From an uncultured Ruminococcus sp. (GTDB lineage Bacteria > Bacillota_A > Clostridia > Oscillospirales > Acutalibacteraceae), in assembly GCA_902773395.1 (NCBI GenBank), contig CACYEJ010000040.1, positions 1-10,504 of the forward strand: a DNA stretch of 10,504 bases. The letters run 5' to 3'. The position numbers and the translations under genes were made by a program. Positions 1 to 6,575 of the stretch are shown here, piece by piece. The notes beneath the pieces were generated by a model. That model searched no databases, was not told the origin of the DNA, and was given only the letters and a program-made list of their open reading frames with translations. The first letter of the stretch is position 1. Each line of letters begins with the position of its first letter.

Positions 1-112
1 CATGATGATGTTCGTGCTCGTGGTCATGCTCATGATGATGTTCGTGCTCGTGGTCATGTTCATGGTGATGTTCGTGCTCGTGGTCATGCTCGTGGTCATG
101 TTCATGATGATG
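1..112 (-). repeat. 30-bp tandem repeat encoding the His-rich tract
   Basis: Three consecutive 30-bp units (1-30, 31-60, 61-90) are followed by a diverged partial unit to about 112. Each unit encodes the ten-residue block EHDHEHEHHH on the minus strand. The units differ at single bases (positions 29 and 59-60 of the array phase, and 65), and these changes are synonymous (GAG/GAA, CAC/CAT). The array touches the window edge, so the copy number is unknown. It lies wholly inside the CobW-like gene. Confidence 0.9.
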
Positions 113-766
113 TCCGCATACGGGGCAAACGTCCTCTTCCTCCTGAAGTTTCTGTAGAGCCTCTGCAAGAGTGTTTTTGTTTTCAATAGCAAGAACAATC
201 TGCTCACCGCTCAGGTTATCCCAATCTGTTGTAATAAGCTCAGCCTTGCTGTTGTGCTCTCTGAGAAGCTTAACACAATCGGCAAGCTTTTTCTCGGAAA
301 TGTTTTTTGTATGGCTAAGAACGATTGCACTTGCGTGTTCAACCTGATTGTTGAAGAATTCGCCAAAGTTCTTGATATACATTTTGCATTTGTTTGCGTC
401 AACGACAGTTGTAAAGCTGTTGAGTACAATTTCGTCTGAGTGAATATTTTCAACAGCAGTAATAACGTCACTGAGCTTGCCTACACCTGACGGCTCAATG
501 ATAATTCTGTCCGGAGAGTACTGAGCAAGAACCTTTTTCAGAGCCTCGCCAAAGTCACCTACCAAGCTACAGCAGATACAGCCTGAGTTCATCTCTGTAA
601 TCTCAATGCCGGCGTCCTGCAAAAATCCGCCGTCAATGCCGATCTCGCCAAATTCATTCTCAATCAAAACGAGCTTTTCGCCGCTGTAAGCCTCGGCAAT
701 AAGCTTCTTAATCAAAGTTGTTTTTCCGGCTCCCAAAAAGCCAGAGAAAATGTCTACTTTTGTCAT
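1..766 (-). CDS. CobW/COG0523-family metal-chaperone GTPase, 3' end outside window
   Basis: Reading down from the ATG at 764-766 gives 255 residues with no stop before the window edge, so the C-terminus is missing. The P-loop GFLGAGKTT is at residues 9-17, the family metal-binding GCICC motif at 62-66, and a Walker-B/switch region IIIEPSG at 88-94. The usual guanine-specificity NKxD is replaced by SHTK at 151-154. A CPVCG knuckle (214-218) leads into a 37-residue tract (219-255) made only of His (23), Glu (10) and Asp (4). COG0523 proteins are GTPases that deliver metal, often zinc or cobalt, to client proteins in the cytoplasm; the His-rich tract is typical of metal-handling members. The CobW C-terminal domain, if present, would lie beyond the tract. 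A Shine-Dalgarno AAGGAAG (complement of 773-779) supports the start. The gene is divergent from tsaE. The family call is firm; metal and client cannot be read from the sequence. Confidence 0.9.
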   Translation of the reverse strand, partial: MTKVDIFSGFLGAGKTTLIKKLIAEAYSGEKLVLIENEFGEIGIDGGFLQDAGIEITEMNSGCICCSLVGDFGEALKKVLAQYSPDRIIIEPSGVGKLSDVITAVENIHSDEIVLNSFTTVVDANKCKMYIKNFGEFFNNQVEHASAIVLSHTKNISEKKLADCVKLLREHNSKAELITTDWDNLSGEQIVLAIENKNTLAEALQKLQEEEDVCPVCGHHHEHDHEHDHEHEHHHEHDHEHEHHHEHDHEHEHHH

Positions 767-970
767 AATATTACTTCCTTTTATAAGATTTCAGGGACAT
801 TGTTTTATCTGTTCCAAGTTATAGTTTAACACTAAAATGAAATATATGCAAGTAATTATAATGAAAATACTGTTAAAAAAATTTTAAGAAAACATGTGTT
901 TAATTGTAAGTTAGTTATATAAAACTAAGACGTTTAATCAACTTTATATCAGCCGTTATTAAAGAATAAC

Positions 971-999
971 TTGTAATTTATCAAAAAGTGTGTTATAAT
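971..999 (+). promoter_or_regulatory. sigma-A-type promoter for tsaE-tsaB-rpiB
   Basis: TTGTAA (971-976) is separated by 17 bp from a perfect TATAAT (994-999). A TG dinucleotide at 991-992 makes it an extended -10. Transcription should start near 1006, about 35 nt before the tsaE ATG. The rest of the 767-1039 spacer is AT-rich. On the minus strand I see only a weak candidate promoter for the CobW-like gene. Confidence 0.8.
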
Positions 1000-1039
1000 C
1001 GTTATGTAAAAAAATCAATGTGTTATCAAAGGAGATTGT

Positions 1040-1462
1040 ATGACTGTTTTTAAATCAGACAGCTTAAAGAAAACAGAAGAGCTTGGCTGTAAAATTGCCG
1101 CTTCACTTCAAGGCTCCGAGGTGATTGCCTATTTCGGCGGCTTGGGGTTGGGAAAAACAACTCTTACAAGAGCTATTGCCGAGGCACTAGGCACCGAGGA
1201 CGATGTATCCAGTCCTACGTTTGCAATTGTAAACGAATATCATTCAAAATATAATATTTACCATTTTGATATGTACAGAGTTGAAAGCTGGGAGGATTTG
1301 TATTCCACAGGCTTTTTTGATTATCTTGATACCGGTGTTATCATTATTGAATGGAGTGAAAACATCGAAAATGCACTTCCTGATAATACAGTCAGAATTT
1401 CTATACATAAAGGCGATAACGACAACGAGAGAATATTTGAAATAGAGGGTCTAAAGATATGA
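1040..1462 (+). CDS. tsaE: tRNA t6A37 biosynthesis ATPase TsaE (YjeE)
   Basis: This 140-residue protein has the standard TsaE length and motifs: Walker A in GGLGLGKTT (33-41), SPTF (59-62), HFDMYR (75-80) and IEWSE (103-107). TsaE is the small P-loop ATPase that binds TsaD-TsaB and drives turnover of the threonylcarbamoyl transfer that makes N6-threonylcarbamoyladenosine at position 37 of ANN-decoding tRNAs, in the cytoplasm. A clear AAAGGAGA (1028-1035) sits 4 bases before the ATG. The stop overlaps the next start in an ATGA (1459-1462), so tsaE and tsaB are translationally coupled. It is first in its operon behind a near-consensus promoter. TsaD is not in the window. Confidence 0.97.
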   Translation: MTVFKSDSLKKTEELGCKIAASLQGSEVIAYFGGLGLGKTTLTRAIAEALGTEDDVSSPTFAIVNEYHSKYNIYHFDMYRVESWEDLYSTGFFDYLDTGVIIIEWSENIENALPDNTVRISIHKGDNDNERIFEIEGLKI

Positions 1463-2169
1463 AGATTTTTGCAGCGGATACTTCTGCAAAGTCTGCTTCG
1501 GTTGCACTTGTTGAGGACGGTGTAATCAAGGGCGAGTACTTTATTAATACAATGCTTACGCATAGCGAAACTATGATGCCAATGATTGATTCCCTTTTGA
1601 AAAGTGTGCGAACAAAGCCGGAGGATATTGACTGTTTTGCGGTAAATTGCGGTCCGGGTTCTTTTACAGGCTTGAGAATTGGTATTGCGGCTGTAAAGGG
1701 TATGGCGTTTGCACTTGATAAACCGTGTGCGGCTGTGTCAACGCTTGAAGCAATGGCTTATAATTTCAGACGCAAAAATACAATTGCTTGTGCCGTAATG
1801 GACGCAAGATGTAATCAGGTTTATAATGCACTTTTTGATGTGTCGGAAGATGAGCCGATTCGTCTTTGCGATGATCGTGCTTTGCAGATTGATGAGCTGG
1901 CAGAGGAGCTTAAACAATTTGAAAAAAGTATTGTTCTGGTGGGTGACGGTGCTAATCTTTGCTTTGAGAAACTGTCAGACAGGATAGAAAATATCGAGCT
2001 TGCCGATGAGAACGTTCGCTTTCAAAGAGCGTCGTCTACTGCTTTTGCTGCAATGAAGCTTTATGCTAATGGTGAGCTGTTGACTTCCGACAGACTTATG
2101 CCAAAATATTTAAGACTGCCTCAGGCACAGCGTGAACTGATTGCAAAAAATAAATTAAAGAACAAATAA
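1459..2169 (+). CDS. tsaB: tRNA t6A37 biosynthesis scaffold protein TsaB (YeaZ)
   Basis: This 236-residue ASKHA-fold protein has the phosphate-1-like ADTSAKSASVAL (6-17), THSE (34-37), the signature GPGSFTGLRIG (65-75) and MDARCNQVY (114-122). TsaB is the inactive paralogue of TsaD; it dimerises with TsaD and supports threonylcarbamoyl transfer to tRNA A37. It overlaps tsaE by four bases, the common bacterial arrangement. In many Firmicutes rimI and tsaD follow, but here rpiB comes next, so the rest of the t6A set must be elsewhere. The length is normal and no motif is broken. Confidence 0.97.
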   Translation: MKIFAADTSAKSASVALVEDGVIKGEYFINTMLTHSETMMPMIDSLLKSVRTKPEDIDCFAVNCGPGSFTGLRIGIAAVKGMAFALDKPCAAVSTLEAMAYNFRRKNTIACAVMDARCNQVYNALFDVSEDEPIRLCDDRALQIDELAEELKQFEKSIVLVGDGANLCFEKLSDRIENIELADENVRFQRASSTAFAAMKLYANGELLTSDRLMPKYLRLPQAQRELIAKNKLKNK

Positions 2170-2198
2170 TTTATACAAATATGAAAGGGGTAAATTTT

Positions 2199-2645
2199 AT
2201 GATAGCTTTAGGTGCAGATCACGGCGGATTTTATTTGAAAGAGGCTGTAAAAAAATATCTTGACGAGAAAAACATAGAATATATTGATCACGGCTGCTTC
2301 TCAGAGGAATCTGTAGACTATGCAGTTTATGCAAAGAAGGTTGCCGATGACGTTGCAAGCGGCAAATGTGAGAAAGGAATTCTCTGCTGTGGTACCGGTA
2401 TTGGTATTTCGATTGCAGCTAATAAGGTTAAGGGTATCAGAGCGGCTGTTGTTACAAACGAGTTCTGTGCCGAGATGACACGACGTCATAATGACGCCAA
2501 TATTCTTGCAATGGGAGGCAGAGTAATTGATGCTCCTACTGCTGTAAGGCTTACGGATATTTTCCTCAATACAGGCTTTGACGGCGACAGACATGCAAGA
2601 AGAATCGCTCAGATTACAAAAATTGAAAATGGCGAAGAGCTTTAA
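2199..2645 (+). CDS. rpiB: ribose-5-phosphate isomerase B (RpiB/LacAB family)
   Basis: The 148-residue protein starts MIALGADHGG and carries the RpiB pattern: D7-H8 for substrate contact, VDYA (39-42), the catalytic-cysteine segment ILCCGTGIGISIAANK (61-76, active Cys at 64 just before GTG), and RRHNDANIL (95-103). It interconverts ribose 5-phosphate and ribulose 5-phosphate in the pentose phosphate pathway; allose or galactose 6-phosphate isomerisation is a family alternative. I place the start at 2199 rather than the in-frame ATG at 2181, because AAAGGGG (2184-2190) is then a well-spaced ribosome binding site and the protein begins exactly where the family does. It lies 29 bp after tsaB and is probably co-transcribed. 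No clear terminator follows. Confidence 0.95.
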   Translation: MIALGADHGGFYLKEAVKKYLDEKNIEYIDHGCFSEESVDYAVYAKKVADDVASGKCEKGILCCGTGIGISIAANKVKGIRAAVVTNEFCAEMTRRHNDANILAMGGRVIDAPTAVRLTDIFLNTGFDGDRHARRIAQITKIENGEEL

Positions 2646-2697
2646 TTTTGAAGCTGCGATAATTTTTTAAAATTATAAAAATAAGATTGATAATTTT

Positions 2698-2731
2698 GCC
2701 CTCCGTGAGTAATAATATCTTTACGGAGGGC
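2698..2731 (+). promoter_or_regulatory. hairpin burying the Shine-Dalgarno of the exporter operon
   Basis: GCCCTCCGT (2698-2706) is a perfect inverted repeat of ACGGAGGGC (2723-2731). Two G-U pairs and one A-U pair can extend the stem to 12 bp with a loop of about 10 nt. The 3' arm contains GGAGGG (2725-2730), the ribosome binding site of the gene starting at 2739. No T-run follows on either strand, so it is not a standard terminator. A poor promoter (TTGATA 2687-2692, TAATAA 2710-2715) may overlap it. Confidence 0.6.
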
Positions 2732-2738
2732 TGTAATT

Positions 2739-3704
2739 ATGAAAAAATATATTATATTAAGCTTACTATCCTTATCAATCATACTTACTACATTTGCGAC
2801 AGGCTATACAAAGGTTGCCGCTATAGATTATGTTTCTGCCGTAAAGGTTGAGAAAATGACAGCAGTTGAGCTTCTTCATTATAACGGTACAGTTGAGTAC
2901 AGAAATTCATCGGTGTGTACGTCAAACGGTACGGGAATGGTTCAGTCGGTGCTTGTAAATAACGGTGATTTTGTCCAAAAAGGTGATCCGGTTCTTACTG
3001 TTTATCAGACTAATGCAGATATTACAAGATCAGATATAATGTCATTTGCAGCAGCGGGCAGCTACGATGAGCTTTTAAGTGGGCTTGACGGTGATTTTAG
3101 CGTTATAGTTTATGAGGCGAAAAATTCAGGTATCATAAGCAGCTTAGATCTGGAAGAGGGAAGCGTATTTCAAAAGGGACAGACGTTGTTTAAAATTTCT
3201 CCGGAAAAGTCGTTTCAAATTCAAATTAACGTTGTTGAAAAGGATATCCCTAAAATCAAGGTCGGGCAAAATGTGAAGATAGACTGCAAAGCGTTGCCGG
3301 ATATTTTGTACGGTACAGTGAAAAGCATCGGTAACTCTGCTTCACAAACAAATACGACTAACGGCAAGGAAACTACAGTAAAGGTTATTGTAAGCATAGA
3401 TGACCAATGTTCCGATATAAAATCAGGCTATACGGCTAACTGTTCCATAACTGTTTCCGAAAAAGAGAATACTCTTCTTGTTCCGTACTCTAGTGTGAGC
3501 AAAGACGAGCGTGGCGATAATTATGTATATATAGCAGCAGGTAATGATATAAAAAAGCGTAATGTCACAATTGGCACCGAATACAACAACGGTGTGGAAA
3601 TAAAAAAAGGATTGCAGTCCGGCGATATCATTGTATACGATGCTTCGGGGGTGGACGTTCCAGATGATACGATTGTGAACGAGGTGAGGATCAATGCACA
3701 GTAA
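2739..3704 (+). CDS. HlyD/MacA-like membrane fusion (adaptor) protein of an ABC exporter
   Basis: This 321-residue protein opens with a hydrophobic N-terminal segment (about 4-22) acting as anchor or signal; there is no lipobox cysteine. Two half-motifs of a barrel-sandwich (lipoyl-like) domain follow: GTGMVQSVLVNNGDFVQKGD (64-83) and SGIISSLDLEEGSVFQKGQ (130-148). Only about 40 residues lie between them, so the long coiled-coil hairpin of Gram-negative adaptors is absent. A beta-barrel region (about 157-240) has the typical VGQNVKI (175-181), and a membrane-proximal region (about 243-320) begins LLVPYSSV. Such adaptors sit outside the membrane and work with MacB-type permeases in exporting peptides, antibiotics or lipids. 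The gene overlaps the permease by 11 bases. The substrate is unknown. Confidence 0.88.
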   Translation: MKKYIILSLLSLSIILTTFATGYTKVAAIDYVSAVKVEKMTAVELLHYNGTVEYRNSSVCTSNGTGMVQSVLVNNGDFVQKGDPVLTVYQTNADITRSDIMSFAAAGSYDELLSGLDGDFSVIVYEAKNSGIISSLDLEEGSVFQKGQTLFKISPEKSFQIQINVVEKDIPKIKVGQNVKIDCKALPDILYGTVKSIGNSASQTNTTNGKETTVKVIVSIDDQCSDIKSGYTANCSITVSEKENTLLVPYSSVSKDERGDNYVYIAAGNDIKKRNVTIGTEYNNGVEIKKGLQSGDIIVYDASGVDVPDDTIVNEVRINAQ

Positions 3705-4848
3705 ATGGAAGTATACCATAAAATGTTTGCTTGAAAATAAGCTCAGATTTTTTCTTACTGTGCTGAGCATTGCCGTGGGAGTAACCTCGGTGCTGATTAT
3801 CAATTCCGTCAGTGATTTTGGAGTTACCGCTGTTTCTGCTGAACTTGACAGTTTGGGAATGAATGGACTTATTGTAACAAAGGAGTCGGATAATGATAAT
3901 TTGACAGACAGCGAGGTACAGAAGATAAATTCTCTTGACGGGATATCTCAGGTTGCCCCCGTAACAATAAAGACCTCTAAGGTGTACTCAAAAGACGCAA
4001 GTAATATCTCAACTATGATTTGGGGCATTGACGAAAGAAGCGAAGAGGTGATATCCTTTGAGCTGCTTTACGGACGCTTTATCGACAAGGGTGACATTAA
4101 ATCCGGAAGTAAGGTTTGTATGCTTGACGGTTCGCTTGCAAAGGAGCTTTACGGCAGAGAAAATATTGTTGGCAGTACAGTTGATTTGCTGTGTAATTCG
4201 ACTGTGGAAAGCTTTCGGGTGATTGGCGTGGTAAAAACCGGAAAAGGGATAATGCAGTCTTTAATGGGAAACTATTTTCCGGCATTTCTTTATGCACCCT
4301 ATACGGCTTTTGATAATAGCCCAAATTATAATCAGTTCTTTCTAAAAATTGACGGCACAAAATCTTCCGAGGAAATCACAGATACAGTGAAAAGTCAGCT
4401 AAACGGAAATTTTACAGTGACCGATCTTGCAGGGCAGAAAGGCGTTCTGGAAAATATGCTTAGTATCGTCACAATTGTTTTAACAATCATTGGAGCGATT
4501 TCCTTGTTGGTTTCGGGAATAAGTATTATGAATATAATGCTTATTTCTGTGAACGAGAGAGTGAAGGAGATTGGAATTAAAAAATCAATTGGTGCTACGA
4601 GTGAGGATATACTAATGGATTTTCTCGGTGAATCTATTATCATAGCTGTTGTTGGAACAACGATAGGAATTCTTATTGCTGTGATGCTGGTAAAGTCTGC
4701 ATCTGTAATATGGGGGTTGAATCTGTTTGTAAGAGGAAAAGCGATAATACTTTCAATTATTATTTCCGTGACATTAGGTGTTTTATTCGGAATATTTCCA
4801 GCATACAAAGCGTCTAAATTTAAGCCCGTAGAAGCGTTGAGAAGGTGA
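3694..4848 (+). CDS. MacB/FtsX-type ABC transporter permease
   Basis: The 384-residue protein has the MacB layout. One N-terminal membrane helix (about 19-38) precedes a large extracytoplasmic MacB_PCD-type domain (about 40-250). Three C-terminal helices (about 255-285, 312-336, 350-372) form the FtsX domain. NERVKEIGIKKSIGAT (287-302) is the conserved cytoplasmic coupling region after the second helix, and PVEALRR ends the protein as usual. It has no nucleotide-binding domain, so an ATPase must be supplied in trans. Its GAGGTGAGG (3681-3689) lies inside the end of the adaptor gene, implying coupled translation. In the MacB model the pair moves substrates on the outer face of the membrane by mechanotransmission; the substrate is not predictable. 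Confidence 0.92.
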   Translation: MHSKWKYTIKCLLENKLRFFLTVLSIAVGVTSVLIINSVSDFGVTAVSAELDSLGMNGLIVTKESDNDNLTDSEVQKINSLDGISQVAPVTIKTSKVYSKDASNISTMIWGIDERSEEVISFELLYGRFIDKGDIKSGSKVCMLDGSLAKELYGRENIVGSTVDLLCNSTVESFRVIGVVKTGKGIMQSLMGNYFPAFLYAPYTAFDNSPNYNQFFLKIDGTKSSEEITDTVKSQLNGNFTVTDLAGQKGVLENMLSIVTIVLTIIGAISLLVSGISIMNIMLISVNERVKEIGIKKSIGATSEDILMDFLGESIIIAVVGTTIGILIAVMLVKSASVIWGLNLFVRGKAIILSIIISVTLGVLFGIFPAYKASKFKPVEALRR

Positions 4849-4858
4849 ACTAATTATA

Positions 4859-5563
4859 ATGAAAAAGGCAGTAATCTCAGAACAGTTTCCGAGATATTCA
4901 GAAATACTGAAACGCTGCGGTTTTGAAATAGTACCGGTTAAGCCCTATAAACAAAATATTTATAATTCCGAAGCGTATCATTCTGATATGCAGATATTAA
5001 AAATCAATAATAATATAATATTACTTAAAGATAACGATTCTTTGAATAATATTATAATTGAAAATTCTAATAATTACGAAATATCTTTTACTAAAAATAG
5101 AATTGAAAATTTTGTATATCCTGATTGTGTAAAGCTTAATGTTGCTGTTGTTGGTAAAAATGCAGTCGGAAATTTTAAATATGTCGACAGCACTGTCATT
5201 GATATACTTGAGAAATATCGTTTTAGCTTAATAAATGTTAAACAAGGTTATTCAAAGTGTGCAACGCTGATTGTGAGTGATGAAGCAATAGTTACTTCTG
5301 ATCCCTCAATTTATCGTGCAGCAAAAGGAAAACTGGATTGTCTGAAAATCACCGAGGGGTACATTTCGCTATGTGAAAAATACGGCGGATTTATAGGCGG
5401 TGCGGGATTTCTTATAGATGAATCAACTCTTGCGTTCACGGGCGACATACGCTGTCACCCGGATTACATAGACATAAGAAGCTTTTGTAAGAATCACGGC
5501 GTTGATTTGCTGAGTCTTGATAATACAGGATTGTACGATGTTGGGGGAGTTGTGGTTCTGTAA
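4859..5563 (+). CDS. conserved protein of unknown function, probably DUF6873 (GME-like fold)
   Basis: I do not know a function for this 234-residue soluble protein. From memory its motifs resemble the clostridial DUF6873 family, described as having a GME fold, the fold of arginine-deiminase-type guanidino-modifying enzymes. The motifs are YHSDMQIL (40-47), YSKCATLIVSDEAIVTSDPSI (131-151, containing Cys134), FIGGAGFLID (178-187), GDIRCHPDYIDI (195-206) and YDVGGVVVL (226-234). These conserved His/Asp/Cys/Gly residues look like an active site, but catalysis is not shown. There is no signal peptide or membrane segment. Residues 50-75 are Asn-rich and their DNA unusually AT-rich. It starts 10 bp after the permease stop, with AGAAGGTGA (4840-4848) as a slightly distant ribosome binding site, so it is likely the last gene of the exporter operon. 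The association may be incidental. Confidence 0.6.
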   Translation: MKKAVISEQFPRYSEILKRCGFEIVPVKPYKQNIYNSEAYHSDMQILKINNNIILLKDNDSLNNIIIENSNNYEISFTKNRIENFVYPDCVKLNVAVVGKNAVGNFKYVDSTVIDILEKYRFSLINVKQGYSKCATLIVSDEAIVTSDPSIYRAAKGKLDCLKITEGYISLCEKYGGFIGGAGFLIDESTLAFTGDIRCHPDYIDIRSFCKNHGVDLLSLDNTGLYDVGGVVVL

Positions 5564-5869
5564 TATTATAATCAAAATCTAAAAGATCTAGCATATTAAA
5601 GTTTTGATCAAACTTTTTCAAAAGTTTGCGGGTCGAGGGCAGAGCCCCGTCGCTGACAAAACCAAATCAGCGTAGAAGAATAAACTGCCCTCAGCGAAAC
5701 TAAATAAACTTTCTTTCGAGAAAATTAAGAAAAAAATCAAAGCACCATAAAATATAATCTTTCGATAAAAACTAAAACAGGCAAGAGCTTGCGAATTGCC
5801 GGTCTGAGAAAGAAAAGTGCTGAATCTTAACGCTTGTGAGTATAAAATTTGATAATGTGAGGACAAAAA
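5564..5869. other. 306-base spacer without a credible gene
   Basis: This gap holds the inverted-repeat cluster at 5598-5692 and, further right, smaller hairpins such as GCAAG-AG-CTTGC (5781-5792). Between them is A-rich DNA without clear coding character. An 87-codon minus-strand frame (5618-5881) covers most of it but has no family resemblance and no ribosome binding site that I can see. TATAAA (5841-5846) and GATAAT (5851-5856) are possible -10 boxes for the glycosylase gene, but neither has a good -35 at the right distance. No classical terminator for the upstream operon is visible. Confidence 0.6.
5598..5692. repeat. cluster of nested and alternative inverted repeats, possible dispersed element
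   Basis: Several perfect inverted repeats are packed together. AAAGTTT (5598-5604) pairs with AAACTTT (5610-5616). The same middle block, as AAACTTTT (5610-5617), also pairs with AAAAGTTT (5620-5627), so the two hairpins exclude each other. GAGGGCAG (5635-5642) matches CTGCCCTC (5685-5692), enclosing CGCTGA (5651-5656) with TCAGCG (5667-5672). A local GGGC-AGA-GCCC hairpin (5637-5647) competes with the long-range stem. I have a general memory of similar palindromic intergenic sequence in gut Clostridia; copy number cannot be tested from one window. Confidence 0.55.
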
Positions 5870-6376
5870 ATGATAATTCACCCAATACCGCCTGTTTATG
5901 ACAGGAATTCTGAAATTTTAATTTTAGGCAGCTTTCCGTCTATAAAGTCACGTGAAGTCGGATTTTTCTATGGTCACAAGCAAAACCGATTTTGGAAGGT
6001 GCTTGCAGCTATTTTCGATGATACTCCACCTGAAACTGTTGAGGATAAAAAGAAATTTCTTCTTAAACATCATGTTGCAGTGTGGGACGTAATCGCAAGC
6101 TGTGATATAGAAGGTTCATCTGACAGCAGCATAAAAAATGTTACTGTGAACGATTTAACTGAAATCCTGAATAATTCAAATATAAAGCGGATTTTCACTA
6201 ACGGTAAAAAAGCAGATGATTTGTATAAAAAGTATTCTTATCAAAATACCGGTATTGAATCGGTTTGTCTGCCGTCTACAAGTCCTGCAAATGCTGCATG
6301 GAGTCTTGATAAGTTAATAGCTGCATGGAAGGAATATACTGACAACGCCGGACAAAATATACATACCAACTTTTGA
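5870..6376 (+). CDS. DNA-deoxyinosine (hypoxanthine) glycosylase, UDG superfamily
   Basis: This 168-residue protein matches the bacterial hypoxanthine-DNA glycosylase branch (family 6) of the uracil-DNA glycosylase superfamily. Visible motifs are LILGSFPSIKS (17-27), the characteristic FFYGHKQNRFW (32-42), VAVWDVIASC (69-78), a KRIFTNGKKA block (106-115) and LPSTSPANA (134-142), which contributes the second catalytic loop. It should remove hypoxanthine produced by adenine deamination from DNA and start base excision repair; some relatives also act on uracil or other deaminated bases. GTGAGGA (5857-5863) is well placed for this start. It appears to be a single-gene unit after the structured spacer. 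The length is normal for the family and no motif is missing. Confidence 0.9.
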   Translation: MIIHPIPPVYDRNSEILILGSFPSIKSREVGFFYGHKQNRFWKVLAAIFDDTPPETVEDKKKFLLKHHVAVWDVIASCDIEGSSDSSIKNVTVNDLTEILNNSNIKRIFTNGKKADDLYKKYSYQNTGIESVCLPSTSPANAAWSLDKLIAAWKEYTDNAGQNIHTNF

Positions 6377-6491
6377 TGTTGAGTATCTTTCTCGCCTGTG
6401 TCAAAATTTGTCCCCTTTAAAAGTATTCACCTAATATTGAAAAGTAGTACAAAATCAAACAATTATTATATTAATTTTTGTTTTTAATATC

Positions 6492-6520
6492 TTTACAAGC
6501 TTTGAAATTTGTGATATAAT
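6492..6520 (+). promoter_or_regulatory. strong sigma-A-type promoter for the 96-residue gene
   Basis: TTTACA (6492-6497), a 17-bp spacer and perfect TATAAT (6515-6520) with an extended -10 TG (6512-6513). Transcription should start near 6527, giving a leader of about 50 nt. It is one of the best promoters in the window. The preceding bases (6377-6491) are AT-rich with no gene or terminator that I can recognise. Confidence 0.82.
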
Positions 6521-6575
6521 GAATGTGGTTTAATCAAACTTATTTGCAATCTTTAGAATTTAGGGTGAGTACAAA

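Noticed and set aside
1..112. CRISPR-like array at the window start
   Set aside because: The 30-bp units are directly adjacent with no spacers and encode an in-frame His/Glu/Asp repeat.
851..863. Possible zinc- or iron-regulator box (AGTAATTATAATG) in the CobW-like gene's upstream region
   Set aside because: Only the left half resembles a Zur-type GTAAT half-site; the right half does not match, and the region is AT-rich enough for this to be chance.
2698..2731. Reading this hairpin as the terminator of rpiB
   Set aside because: No run of T follows on either strand, and the 3' arm is the ribosome binding site of the next gene.
4395..4808. 137-codon minus-strand frame opposite the permease
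   Set aside because: Shadow of the hydrophobic FtsX helices; low-complexity Ile/Thr/Ser composition and no initiation signals.
5618..5881. 87-codon minus-strand frame across the structured spacer
   Set aside because: It runs through the inverted repeats, is low-complexity and Phe/Ser-rich, lacks a visible ribosome binding site, and resembles no family I know. More likely a frame kept open by the AT-rich element.
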